NCBI RefSeq assembly: GCF_006542685.1 | Contig: NZ_AP019736.1 | Coordinates: 1,212,001-1,276,000 of the forward strand | Reading direction: 5' to 3' | From: Alistipes dispar | GTDB taxonomy: Bacteria; Bacteroidota; Bacteroidia; Bacteroidales; Rikenellaceae | Length of the DNA stretch: 64,000 nt | Shown here: in pieces, positions 17,170 through 26,067 of the stretch | How positions within the stretch are numbered: position 1 is the stretch's first letter | How the letters are laid out: each line of letters starts with the position of its first letter | Notes under the pieces: generated by a model | Database searches by the model: none | Told to the model about the DNA's origin: nothing | Seen by the model: the letters and a program-made list of their open reading frames with translations, nothing else | Made by a program: the position numbers and the translations under genes

Positions 17170-18855
17170 TTATTTCCAGATCTCGTTCTGCTCGCACAAC
17201 GTATTGTTCTGCAGCTCGGTGTAGGGAATCGGGAAGATCGTATATTTCTCGGAGAAGAGACGATCCTGCGTGTCGCACTCCACGCGCTCGTAGCTGAAGC
17301 CGTCGCCCGTCCTGGTAATCTTCACACCATGCAGACGCTTGTTGTTGAGCGTCTCGACGGCAATGCCCCAGCGCACCAGGTCGAAGAAGCGGTGGCCTTC
17401 GAGCCCCAGCTCGCAGATACGCTCCTTGGCCAGATCATGCAGGTAATCCTGCCAGTTGCCCTTCTGCGCCAGTACGGGAAGCCCCACGCGATCGCGAATC
17501 GTTCTGAGGTCTTCGTACGCCGGTCCGAACTGGTTCTGGCGCGCATAGGCTTCCGAACGGATCAGATAGATCTCGGCCAGGCGCATCTCGGTCCAGTAGG
17601 TTCCGGAAAGAATGTTCGTGAAGTTCACCTTGCCGCTGTCGTCCATGAATTTGCGGAAAATGTAACCGGTCGTCGATTTGTGCACGTTGTCCTGTCCGGT
17701 GATGGAGAAGTCCATGTAATTGTCCTTGCCTCCGGCATAGAGTTCGAGCTTGCGGCCGATCCAGGTGGCATCGTTATAGAGAATCGACGCATAGAAGCGC
17801 GGCTCGCGGTTGTCGAAGGGCTTATTGCCGTATTTCGAAAGGTTATCCCAATCGAAGGCCTCGTAGCTGCCGCCTACCCTGATGTCGAACGACGAGGCGT
17901 ACTCGTCGGTCGGCGTGGCCGATGCACCCACCTTGTCGGCGGCGCCATAGGGCTGACCGTCGTACGGAGGGCAGAAATAGGTGTTGAAATTGTGCTGCTT
18001 CATGCTGATGCCCGACTGGAAATAGACCGGGATAATCAGTTCCTGGTTGTTAGGCGTCGAGAAGATCTTGTAGTAATCGGCCGCAGTCTTGCCGGGAAGC
18101 AGGTCGTAGCCCAATTTCAGCACCTCGTCGCAGGCCGTGACGGCATCGCCCCAACGCTCCGCATAGAGCGACGCGCGGGCGATCATACCCCAGGCGGCGC
18201 CTTTGGTCAGACGCCCGGCTTCCGCAGCCTCCCAACTTGCCGGAAGATCGGCCTCGGCCTTCCGGTATTCACCGATGATGAAATCCCAGCACTCCTCCTC
18301 GGTCGAGCGGGCCTTGGCGCGCTCATCGGGCCCGTCAACGGCCGTGTCGCTGTTGCGCAGGATCACCCCGCCGTGACGGATCACCAGTTCCTGATAAGCG
18401 AACGCACGCAGAAAACGGACCTCGGCCGTACGGATCTTCACCTGGTCGGGATCGAGCCTGATAAGCCCTTTGTTCAGGTCCTCCAGATATTCGTTGAGCT
18501 TGCTGATCCAGGTGTACATAGCAGACCAGTTGGAGCGGAAGTTGCTCTGCTCGGTGACGTAATTGGGCTGATAGAAAAACCTGTTCATCGCACCGGCCGA
18601 TACGCCGTACCAAGAGTATTTCACCAGATCGGTCGCGCCGTCGTCCATCAGACACGAACTGCCGCAGGCTATATCGGCATTGGCATAAAGCACGCCGTAG
18701 AAGTATTTGACATACAGGTCCAGGTTACTCAGGGACGAATAAGCCGTAGTTTCGCTGTAGCTTCCCGTCGGCTCCACGTCGAGCACATCGCACGACGCCG
18801 CCGAAAGACAGAGGACCGAAAGAAGTCCCGCCGTATATTTTCTGATCTTGTTCAT
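17170..18855 (-). CDS. susD: SusD/RagB-family nutrient-binding lipoprotein
   Basis: 561 residues from the ATG at 18855. The signal peptide ends in LCLSAASC with lipid anchor Cys22, followed by DVLDVEPTGSYSE, the typical SusD mature start. Conserved family blocks: RFLRAFAYQELVIRHGGV near residue 155, AEIYLIRSEAYARQ near 440 and ERICELGLEGHRFFDLVRWG near 505. It forms the lid of the outer-membrane SusC transporter and binds the incoming glycan. Starts 13 bases after susC. An upstream in-frame ATG at 18888 would overlap susC and spoil the signal peptide. Confidence 0.93.
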   Translation of the reverse strand: MNKIRKYTAGLLSVLCLSAASCDVLDVEPTGSYSETTAYSSLSNLDLYVKYFYGVLYANADIACGSSCLMDDGATDLVKYSWYGVSAGAMNRFFYQPNYVTEQSNFRSNWSAMYTWISKLNEYLEDLNKGLIRLDPDQVKIRTAEVRFLRAFAYQELVIRHGGVILRNSDTAVDGPDERAKARSTEEECWDFIIGEYRKAEADLPASWEAAEAGRLTKGAAWGMIARASLYAERWGDAVTACDEVLKLGYDLLPGKTAADYYKIFSTPNNQELIIPVYFQSGISMKQHNFNTYFCPPYDGQPYGAADKVGASATPTDEYASSFDIRVGGSYEAFDWDNLSKYGNKPFDNREPRFYASILYNDATWIGRKLELYAGGKDNYMDFSITGQDNVHKSTTGYIFRKFMDDSGKVNFTNILSGTYWTEMRLAEIYLIRSEAYARQNQFGPAYEDLRTIRDRVGLPVLAQKGNWQDYLHDLAKERICELGLEGHRFFDLVRWGIAVETLNNKRLHGVKITRTGDGFSYERVECDTQDRLFSEKYTIFPIPYTELQNNTLCEQNEIWK

Positions 18856-18868
18856 ATCGTTCGTAGAT

Positions 18869-21800
18869 TTAGAATGAGAGATCCACACCGAAGGTGAAGG
18901 TACGCTGCTGCGGGTAGTAACCCGTCGGAACGTTCGCGCTTTCGGGGTCGATCCATCGGAACTCGGTTGCCGTAAGCAGGTTGTTGCCGCTGAAATAGAT
19001 ACGAAGGTTGTCGATGCCGATGCGGTTCATCCAACGCTTGGGAAAGGTATAACCCAACACGACATTCTTCAGACGCAGGTAGGCTCCATTGCGTTTCCAG
19101 AAGTCGGAGACCTGGGCGTTGTTGCCCGCCGACGACTTGGTTACCGACAGACGCGGATACTCCGCATTCGTGTTGTCCGGACGCCAGGCTCCCTCGACCA
19201 GATAGAGCGGTGCATTGTCGTAATTGCCGTACCAGGGAACGGTCAGCGGGGTCTGGTCCGCCACGCCGTTGTTCCAGGTAGCCTGGAGCATACGGTCGCA
19301 AAGAGCGGCTCCCTGCAACTGCACGGAGAGGTCGAAACCCTTGTAGTCGGCATCGAGCGACAGCGAGAACATCATCTCCGGCATACGGCTGCGGGCAATC
19401 CGTACATAGTCGTCGGCCGTAATGGATCCGTCGCCGTTGATATCGACATATTTGATATCACCCAGACGGGGCTGCACGCCGATCGGTTTCGGCGCATTGG
19501 CCAGCTCCTCCTCGGTCTGATAGAGGCCGTCGGACTTCAGGCCCCAAAGAGCTCCGAGCGACGACCCGAGCACGTTCTTCCACGGCAGCGTATTGTCGGC
19601 CTGCTGCTTGCTCAGAATGCGGTTGCGGGCGAAGGTGAGGTTGCCCGTGACGCCGTAGCTGAACTTGCCGATACGGTTGCGGTGGCGGAGCACCAACTCA
19701 AAACCGCGGTTGTCGAAAGTACCGTCGTTGATATAGGCCGGATAGTGGCCGCCCAGCGAAGGAGGATAGATGCCGCCGATCGACTGCAGGATGTTGAAGG
19801 TGTACTTATAGAAGTAGTCGAACTCCACGCCCAACAGGCCGTTCCAGGCGCTCATCTCGAAGCCGATATCGTAGGTACGCGTCCGCTCCCAGGTCAGATC
19901 CTCAAAGGGGAAGGCCACCGAGTTGGAGAGCGTACCCTGCGAGGCAGGCGTGCTTCCGAAGGCCACGCTGCTGGCATTGTAGGCAAACTGTTTGCGGTAA
20001 AGGAATGCCGTTACGTTGTCGTTACCCAGCGTACCGATCGAACCGCGCAGCTTGAAGTATTCGATTTTCGGGAGTGCAGACTGGAAGAAATCCTCCTGCG
20101 ACATCACCCAACCCACGGATACCGAGGGGAAGAAACCCCAGCGATGGTCCTTGTGGAAGAGGTACGAACCGTCGTAACGGAACGAGGCCTCGATGAGGTA
20201 TTTGTCATCGTATGCATAATTCAGACGTCCCACGAAACCGGCAAAGGCCGACTTTCCGGACGAAGAGGCATTCGTGGCGGTCGTCGGATCACCGAAATTG
20301 AGCTCCGGAAGATCGAACACGGGGAAATCGCGGCGGCCGGCGTTCATCGATTCCGAGGTATAAGTCGTCTGCTCGTAGAGGAACAGGGCTCCCACATCGT
20401 GCTTGCCGAACTTGTTCGCATAGGAGATCTGCGGACGCAGCACCACGCGCTGGTCGTTCGAATGGGCCACGTAGAGGTTGCCGTCCGGAGTCAGATTGGC
20501 CGCATTTACGAGCGAATACTTGCTCAGAGGATCGGCTCCGATGCCCGAACCGCGCTGGAACGTATAGGCCAGCACTTCGTAGGAGTGCGAGAAGGTACGA
20601 CCCGTATAGTAATGGTAGTCCCAACTGGTGAACATGCCCAGTTTCAGACCCTTCACGAAAGGAACCGAATACTCGACGTTGGCCGAAGTCTCCAGACGGA
20701 GGTTGCGCGACTTGCTGAAGCCGGAGTGGGCCGAACCGTATTCGGGGCTGGCGGCGGACCACGAAGCACGATATCCCGAGACAGGATAAACGGTTCCGTC
20801 CTTCTCCAGCCATTTCGGAACGAACGGTATAGAGTACATCATCTGATGGAAGATGTTGTAACCTTCCTGGTTGGCATACGAATAGGCTCCGGGCTGGTAG
20901 TAATCCTGCAAGGATGCCGCCACGTTGAGCTGTACGCGCAGGTTGTCGTGCGGCGTCAGGTCCACGTTCGAGCGGAGGTTGCCGCGCGAATCCTCATGTC
21001 CCTTGATGATGCCTTCCTGGTTGCGGAAACCGCCGCTGACGAAATAACGGGCCTTCTCGCTACCGCCGCTCACCGAAAGGTTGTGCTGGTGCATGAGCGT
21101 CAGACGGCGCATCGGCGACATCCAGTCCGTATTCTCATAACCGTCCGACGGATCGCCGTTGTAGGTCATGGCGATCTCCTCGGGGGTGAACTGGTAGTCG
21201 GGCACGTCGTCGCCGCCCAGCTTGTCGAGGGCAAGACCGGCATTATAGTACTCCATGTACTGCGTGCCGTTCATGAAATCGGGCATGGTCGTCATCTGCG
21301 AGAGCGTTACGTTGCCGCGGTAGTTGATCGACATGGCGCCCTGATGACCGCGCTTGGTCGTGATAAGGATGACGCCGGCGGCAGCCTTCATTCCATAGAC
21401 GGCGCTTGCCGAAGCATCCTTGAGAATCGTTACGGTCTCCACGTCGTTCGGATCGACCGTACCCATCTGACGCTCGACTCCGTCCACCAGCACCAGCGGG
21501 CTCGAGCCGTTGTAGGAGGTATAGCCGCGCACGAGCATCGTTACGCCGTCGGATCCGGGAGCGCCGGTCGCCTGCTGCGTAATCAGTCCCGGGAGCTTTC
21601 CGACCAGGGCCTGCGAAATGGTGCTGACGGTCGATTTCTTGATTTCATCGTCGGAAACCGCCGCAATGGATCCGGTCAGATGCACCTTCTTCTGCGTACC
21701 GTAACCGACCACCACGACCTCGTCCATACGGGCCGCATCCTCCTGCATCACGACATTGATTTCCGTACGGCCGTTTATCGCCAGCTCCTGGCCTTTCATA

Positions 21801-22066
21801 CCCAAGTACGAGAAAATCAGCACATCAGCCCGGGGGGGGGTATCCAGACGATACGATCCGTCGCTCGTGGTCATCGTGCCCACGGTGGTCCCCTTGACGA
21901 TCACATTGACACCCACGAGCGGATTCCCCTGAGCGTCGGTAACGGTTCCCGAAATGTACGACTGTGCGAAAGCGGTTGACAGACCGGCTCCGAACAACAT
22001 CAATACGCATGCGACGAAATGCCGCATCCGGGAAACGCGTTCTCGTTTCGAATAATTGTCCTTCAT
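18869..22066 (-). CDS. susC: SusC/RagA-family TonB-dependent outer-membrane transporter
   Basis: 1065 residues. Signal peptide to about residue 35 (GAGLSTAFAQ), carboxypeptidase-like regulatory domain at 37-115 (ISGTVTDAQGNPLVGVNV), TonB box region DEVVVVGYGTQKK, plug with ISQALVGKLPGL and LVRGYTSYNGSSPLVLVDG, then a C-terminal barrel ending in FTFGVDLSF. It imports oligosaccharides with SusD using TonB energy. A run of nine C on the coding strand covers codons 76-79 (TPPR) inside the regulatory domain. The frame is intact in this sequence. First gene of the main operon; long leader upstream. Confidence 0.95.
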   Translation of the reverse strand: MKDNYSKRERVSRMRHFVACVLMLFGAGLSTAFAQSYISGTVTDAQGNPLVGVNVIVKGTTVGTMTTSDGSYRLDTPPRADVLIFSYLGMKGQELAINGRTEINVVMQEDAARMDEVVVVGYGTQKKVHLTGSIAAVSDDEIKKSTVSTISQALVGKLPGLITQQATGAPGSDGVTMLVRGYTSYNGSSPLVLVDGVERQMGTVDPNDVETVTILKDASASAVYGMKAAAGVILITTKRGHQGAMSINYRGNVTLSQMTTMPDFMNGTQYMEYYNAGLALDKLGGDDVPDYQFTPEEIAMTYNGDPSDGYENTDWMSPMRRLTLMHQHNLSVSGGSEKARYFVSGGFRNQEGIIKGHEDSRGNLRSNVDLTPHDNLRVQLNVAASLQDYYQPGAYSYANQEGYNIFHQMMYSIPFVPKWLEKDGTVYPVSGYRASWSAASPEYGSAHSGFSKSRNLRLETSANVEYSVPFVKGLKLGMFTSWDYHYYTGRTFSHSYEVLAYTFQRGSGIGADPLSKYSLVNAANLTPDGNLYVAHSNDQRVVLRPQISYANKFGKHDVGALFLYEQTTYTSESMNAGRRDFPVFDLPELNFGDPTTATNASSSGKSAFAGFVGRLNYAYDDKYLIEASFRYDGSYLFHKDHRWGFFPSVSVGWVMSQEDFFQSALPKIEYFKLRGSIGTLGNDNVTAFLYRKQFAYNASSVAFGSTPASQGTLSNSVAFPFEDLTWERTRTYDIGFEMSAWNGLLGVEFDYFYKYTFNILQSIGGIYPPSLGGHYPAYINDGTFDNRGFELVLRHRNRIGKFSYGVTGNLTFARNRILSKQQADNTLPWKNVLGSSLGALWGLKSDGLYQTEEELANAPKPIGVQPRLGDIKYVDINGDGSITADDYVRIARSRMPEMMFSLSLDADYKGFDLSVQLQGAALCDRMLQATWNNGVADQTPLTVPWYGNYDNAPLYLVEGAWRPDNTNAEYPRLSVTKSSAGNNAQVSDFWKRNGAYLRLKNVVLGYTFPKRWMNRIGIDNLRIYFSGNNLLTATEFRWIDPESANVPTGYYPQQRTFTFGVDLSF
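21832..21840. repeat. Nine-G/C homopolymer inside susC
   Basis: Exactly nine G on the + strand (C on the coding strand), at susC codons 76-79. Loss or gain of one base would frameshift the transporter within its first 80 residues. Confidence 0.9.
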
Positions 22067-22340
22067 AGATTCATAGAATTAGGTTGATAGGTTGATTGAA
22101 AGCGCTTCATTGCGGATGTTCCGGTCTCCGGACACCGGCGGAAAACCGGACATGAGAACCGTCAGCACGAGTTCATAAGGCTATTTTTTTAAGGTTCGCT
22201 CATCGGATTCTCCGCAGGGGCCGCACCCGAAAAAGATGCGCCCTACGGATTTTATCCAAACAAAATTAGGCAGCAAAAACGGCATTTTACGCAGAAAAAA
22301 ACGCAAACCGATATTCAAAAAACGAAAAACCCGCCCTTTT
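22067..22340 (-). promoter_or_regulatory. Leader and promoter region of the susC operon
   Basis: 274 bases without a gene. On the minus strand TAATTTTG at 22261-22268 fits the -7 box, though no good -33 TTTG lies at the usual distance. That would give a leader of roughly 190 bases. An imperfect GC-rich hairpin can form at about 22212-22250, near the predicted transcript start, and CCGGT/ACCGG at 22121-22138. The motif TGAAGCGCTTT sits at 22099-22109, 33 bases before the susC ATG, and is shared with the internal promoter near 8990. The wider context TTGAAAGCGCTTCATT is close to a palindrome, like a LacI-type operator. Confidence 0.45.
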
Positions 22341-23486
22341 TCACCTGTTCACCGTCTCAGGATGTAACCAAAACTCGAAAAAGGCATAGGCCAAGGCGTT
22401 CGACAGCGAATCGGGATCGTGCAGCGGCCGATTCGTCATGGCGACACGCCCTTCGTATCCGAGCAGGCGGTTTACGGCCACCGCATGATTGAGTGCCGTC
22501 CAGCGTTCGGAACCGTCCGAACAGCCTCCCGACACGAGGAAAGGCCGGGGCGCCATCAGGGCGTGCAGCTCATGCAGATCGTGCCCGTCGCGGCGCAGCG
22601 AGGGATATGCGCCGCGGGCCTTCACGGCACCCTGCTCGTCCCAAGTATGCTCCCAGGGCGGCGGATAGTAGCCCAGATACCAGGGCTCCCAATAATTGAC
22701 ATACCCCCCTTTCGTCTCGTCGAAGACCACGCCCGGATCGCCCCAGACCGCACAGGCGAACTTCTCCCACAGGCACGAGGCGAACATCGCCCACTTGCCA
22801 CCGTAGGAGTGGCCCATGACGCCGATGCGCGTGGAATCGACCTCGGGAAACCCGGCCAGCGCCTCCCAGGCATTCGCAGCGGCGTATGCCAACGCCGACA
22901 AGGGCTGCAACGTCGCGCTATCGACCGAGGGATAGTAAAGCGAATAGGTCTTCGTACGGGTGGTTTGCGTCGTCCCGAGCGAAAGGGCGACAAAGCCCCG
23001 TTCGGCAAGGCGGAGCGCAAAATCCCGATTCGGTTTGCCGCCCAGGCCGACGGCTGTCTCCGGTTCGTAGAAAAGGGTGATGACGGCGGGTTTGCGACCT
23101 TTGCGGTGCGGGACGAGCAGGTATCCTTCGGTCGTTTCCGAAGGCAGCCAGCGGAACCGGACGCGATAACGGTCGAAATCCTCACCCGGAAGCGTATCGG
23201 CATATTCGAAGCGCTGTCCCGCAATCACCGGCGGCCAGGCGCCCAGAAGCGAATCCCAGCGGGTGCGGATCTCCGCACGGCGGCGAACCCAATCGGCAGC
23301 CGTCCTTACGCTGTCGCCGTTGTAGAAAAGCAGCGGAGAACGATAGGTTCCATACTCCTCCCGATAGATTTCGGGAGGTTCGGTAAAGGGCCGCAATTCC
23401 CGCCCGAGCTCCGCTGTTCGGTCCCGGGCATCCCGACAGCCCGTCAGCAAAGCCCCCAACAGCAGGATACCCGATAAAAATTTCAT
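22341..23486 (-). CDS. Alpha/beta-hydrolase lipoprotein, probable carbohydrate esterase
   Basis: 381 residues from the ATG at 23486. Signal peptide ends in LGALLTGC, lipid anchor Cys17. The alpha/beta-hydrolase core includes GVMGHSYGGKWAMFA with the nucleophile Ser, GDPGVVFDE, APRPFLVSGG and RPLHDPD, which may hold the catalytic His. The arrangement resembles acetyl-xylan-esterase or glucuronoyl-esterase-like proteins of Bacteroidota glycan loci. It probably removes acyl groups from the glycan in the envelope. It lies between the regulator and susC and has its own -7 box (23528-23535). Confidence 0.72.
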   Translation of the reverse strand: MKFLSGILLLGALLTGCRDARDRTAELGRELRPFTEPPEIYREEYGTYRSPLLFYNGDSVRTAADWVRRRAEIRTRWDSLLGAWPPVIAGQRFEYADTLPGEDFDRYRVRFRWLPSETTEGYLLVPHRKGRKPAVITLFYEPETAVGLGGKPNRDFALRLAERGFVALSLGTTQTTRTKTYSLYYPSVDSATLQPLSALAYAAANAWEALAGFPEVDSTRIGVMGHSYGGKWAMFASCLWEKFACAVWGDPGVVFDETKGGYVNYWEPWYLGYYPPPWEHTWDEQGAVKARGAYPSLRRDGHDLHELHALMAPRPFLVSGGCSDGSERWTALNHAVAVNRLLGYEGRVAMTNRPLHDPDSLSNALAYAFFEFWLHPETVNR

Positions 23487-23527
23487 GTCGCGCATAATGA
23501 TCCGCCGGAGCTTCGCACCCCGTAGTA

Positions 23528-23535
23528 CAAAGATA
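23528..23535 (-). promoter_or_regulatory. Promoter -7 box of the esterase gene
   Basis: TATCTTTG on the minus strand, an exact TAnnTTTG, 42 bases before the esterase ATG and downstream of the regulator stop. The -33 region is weak (TTTTCG around 23561). Confidence 0.5.
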
Positions 23536-23592
23536 CGGGGCACCGCCACGGATCGGTCGTCGAAAAACGAAAAGCGTGTTTCGAAAAACGCA

Positions 23593-24741
23593 CTATTTGC
23601 CGGCCGAACGCCGCTGACGGTATTCGATCGGCGAGCAACCCATAAACTTCTTGAAAATCCGCGAAATGTTGTTGCAGTCGCGGAAACCCGCCTCGCCGGC
23701 AATCTCGGCCAGCGGGAGATCGGTCGTCAGCAGCAGGTTGGCAAAACGCTTCACGCGGCACTTCAGCACATACTGGTATATGGAGGTGTTCATGACGCGC
23801 TTGAACTTGAGTTCGATGTTGCGCCGCGAAAGCGGAATCTGCCCGATGATCGCATCGATCGTCAGATCGGCCGCGATATGCCGCTCGATGTATTTGACGA
23901 TCCGCAGCACGTAGGGATCTTCGATATTGTGTTTCTCGGTCGATTGGCGCAGTTCGATGCGGATCGGGTTGATCACCACGTTGAAGGGCCCCACGAACTC
24001 CTTGCGGATCTGCCTATGGAGCAGCTTCCCGACAGCATAACCGCCCTTCTCGACCTCCAGCTCGATCGACGAGATCGGCGGATCGGAGATGTTGCAGATC
24101 AGCTCGTCGTTGTCCACGCCCAGCAGCGAGACATCCTCCGGAATGGGGATGTTCTCCATTTTGCATATCTCCGAGATAATGAGTGCATGGGCATCGTCGC
24201 AGCAGAACAACGCCACGGGTTTGGGCAGTTCGCGCAGCCAGCGGCCCAACACCTCGCGGTTTTTCTCGCTGTCCTTTCCGGTCTCGAAGGCATGGAACGT
24301 CCCGCCGATGCGCTCCACCTCGCCGCGGTACCCCTTGCAACGTTCGTCCGACCAGACGACCCCCTTGACGCCGAAAAAGGCGAAGTTACGGAACAGGCGC
24401 TCGGCAAAGAAACGGGCCGCCATCAGGCCCGTGCCCTCGTAGTCGCCGGTCAGATTCGAATAGGTCGTACTGCGGTGGCGGTAGTTCTGCAGGACGACCG
24501 GAATGTTCAGCTCCTTGAGCAGATCCATCGCGTCGTCGTTCCACTGGCCGATGATGGCGTCGGCCTTCCACGCCTTGGCCCACTCGAGGATGCTCCGCTC
24601 GCCGTTTTCGATGCTCCTGTAATAGGAGGGCAACCGGTAAAAGAGCCACGGACCGTTCTCGCGCGAATAGCGCACGATCCCCCGAAGCAGGTTGCGGTCG
24701 AAATCGTTCGCGCAATCGACGAGCAGCAGAATCCGGATCAT
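23593..24741 (-). CDS. XylR-family transcriptional regulator (LacI-like sensor plus AraC-type DNA-binding domain)
   Basis: 382 residues. Residues about 1-270 form a periplasmic-binding-protein-like sensor, starting RILLLVDCANDFDRNLLRGI, with SLLGVDNDELICNISDPPI near 205, as in XylR. Residues about 285-380 hold two AraC-type helix-turn-helix motifs, ending in FRDCNNISRIFKKFMGCSP. Such regulators bind a sugar and activate a nearby utilization locus. It stands upstream of the esterase and susC in the same direction, so it is the obvious regulator of region 1. No hybrid two-component system or ECF/anti-sigma pair is present for this locus. Confidence 0.88.
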   Translation of the reverse strand: MIRILLLVDCANDFDRNLLRGIVRYSRENGPWLFYRLPSYYRSIENGERSILEWAKAWKADAIIGQWNDDAMDLLKELNIPVVLQNYRHRSTTYSNLTGDYEGTGLMAARFFAERLFRNFAFFGVKGVVWSDERCKGYRGEVERIGGTFHAFETGKDSEKNREVLGRWLRELPKPVALFCCDDAHALIISEICKMENIPIPEDVSLLGVDNDELICNISDPPISSIELEVEKGGYAVGKLLHRQIRKEFVGPFNVVINPIRIELRQSTEKHNIEDPYVLRIVKYIERHIAADLTIDAIIGQIPLSRRNIELKFKRVMNTSIYQYVLKCRVKRFANLLLTTDLPLAEIAGEAGFRDCNNISRIFKKFMGCSPIEYRQRRSAGK

Positions 24742-25486
24742 AGCGTTTGTTCATTGAGAATCGGCCGCGGGTTCTCCGTCCGGCAGAAAACGGCCGCCGA
24801 TCGCCGCCTCGAGACGGAGAAACGGGTCCGTCAGGACGTCGAACCGCGTCCGGTCCGACCGCCCCGCGTTCGCGCTGCCCTCGATCACTCCGCCGTATTC
24901 GCCAACTTGGGGACAAGCGCCCGTTCCGCACGGCAACAGGAGCCGCGCCCCAATCGAAAAGACTCGTTTTTTCAATTCAGATATTCGGAAATTTTAAACT
25001 CAAAGACCTTTCATCCGCTCGGAACCCGTCCGAAAACCCGCCGGTCGAATCAAAGCACCAATGCCTGCCGATGAAAAATACACGCATATCCCTGACATTC
25101 ACCAAATAACAGCAATCGGACCATTAAATTACGAATCAGCGCATGCACAACGCCATCGTAAAGTTCAGAAAAAACCGTGACATCCGCAATCATTTCGCAG
25201 AAAATCGTGCGAACAATAACGACAACGCCCCCGATGCCGCGGGCTCCCCCTTTCGGATCCGGACGCGACCGCCTCTATCCCAGCCGGAGCGCTCGGCCAT
25301 GACAGCGCGCCGCCGTGCCGGAAGGACGGCCGACGCAGGATGCACTCTACGACTCCAAGGCCATACCGGCGTCACCTGCCCGACAGCCGGAAACGGGCGG
25401 TTCCCGAGGACGCTACGGCAGAAGAAGTCGGGAGGGCGCTCTTCCGCCGGAAAGAGGACGCGGAGCTTGCCGCCCCGGACGGCCCG
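24742..25486. other. 745-base stretch without a convincing gene
   Basis: Lies between the DUF3467 gene and the XylR regulator. It should hold the regulator's promoter, but no good TTTG/TAnnTTTG pair is visible. A 74-codon leftward open frame at 24751-24975 begins MKKRVFSIGARLLLP and ends 9 bases before the regulator start; its composition is unremarkable and I cannot support it as a gene. Bases about 24960-25210 are AT-richer, the remainder GC-rich. No tRNA, repeat or strong hairpin seen. Confidence 0.5.
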
Positions 25487-25792
25487 TCAGGCCTGCCCCA
25501 TCTTGGGCCCCGCGTCGGGCGTCCCGGCCGGCGTCGGAATCTCGATCTTGCCCACGCTGCTCTCGTAGCGCACGATGTTCTCCTGCAACGAGCGCAGCAG
25601 CCGTTTGGCGTGTTCGGGCGTGAGGATGATGCGGCTCTTGACGCGCGCCTTCTGCACGCCGGGCAGGACCGCCGCGAAGTCGATGATGAACTCCGATGTG
25701 GAGTGCGATATGATCGCCAGATTCGAATAGTGGCCCTGGGCCACGGCTTCGTCCAGCTGGAGGTCGATTCCGAATTGTGTCGTCTCTGCCAT
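25487..25792 (-). CDS. DUF3467 protein
   Basis: 101 residues from the ATG at 25792 (MAETTQFGIDLQLDE); the frame is open further upstream but conservation starts here. The sequence matches DUF3467: GHYSNLAIISHSTSEFIIDFA, RIILTPEHAKRLLRSLQENI and a Pro-rich tail. The family is small, soluble and widespread in Bacteroidota, with no defined role. A -7 box lies at 25814-25821. It stands alone between the utilization locus and the backbone. Confidence 0.85.
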   Translation of the reverse strand: MAETTQFGIDLQLDEAVAQGHYSNLAIISHSTSEFIIDFAAVLPGVQKARVKSRIILTPEHAKRLLRSLQENIVRYESSVGKIEIPTPAGTPDAGPKMGQA

Positions 25793-25813
25793 AAGCGTTT
25801 CGTCTTTGCCATA

Positions 25814-25821
25814 CAAAAATA
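25814..25821 (-). promoter_or_regulatory. Promoter -7 box of the DUF3467 gene
   Basis: TATTTTTG on the minus strand, 22 bases before the ATG at 25792. No clear -33 TTTG at 19-21 bases. Confidence 0.4.
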
Positions 25822-26007
25822 GGGGCTTTCGGGCTCCGGTATGCGGCCCCGCGGCCAAAATTTCGACATTTTATCAACAGAACGCCCGCATCGGACGAAA
25901 TCCGCAATATCGCGGACGAATCCGGGAACCGTTCCCCGAAAAGCCGCGCCGACGCCCTCCGGCCCGCATTTCCGCATCCGGCGGCAGCCCGGGGCGGGGC
26001 AAATAAA

Positions 26008-26039
26008 TTTGTTTCTGCGCACGGGTTGTATTATCTTTG
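26008..26039 (+). promoter_or_regulatory. Consensus Bacteroidota promoter of the lysE-cmk-ispH cluster
   Basis: TTTG at 26008-26011, a 20-base spacer, and TATCTTTG at 26032-26039. This is the textbook -33/-7 arrangement of the phylum. The first gene starts at 26068, giving a leader of about 20-25 bases. Confidence 0.8.
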
Positions 26040-26067
26040 TTCCCTAAAAACCCGGTAAGCCGAGAAA

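Noticed and set aside
19682..21979. 765-codon rightward open frame opposite susC
   Set aside because: Antisense shadow in GC-rich DNA; the minus strand carries an unmistakable SusC and the rightward translation has no domain-like pattern.
24751..24975. 74-codon leftward frame beginning MKKR, just before the XylR-type regulator
   Set aside because: Too little to support: no recognisable motif or membrane segment, no promoter or family match. Kept only as a remark in the intergenic entry.
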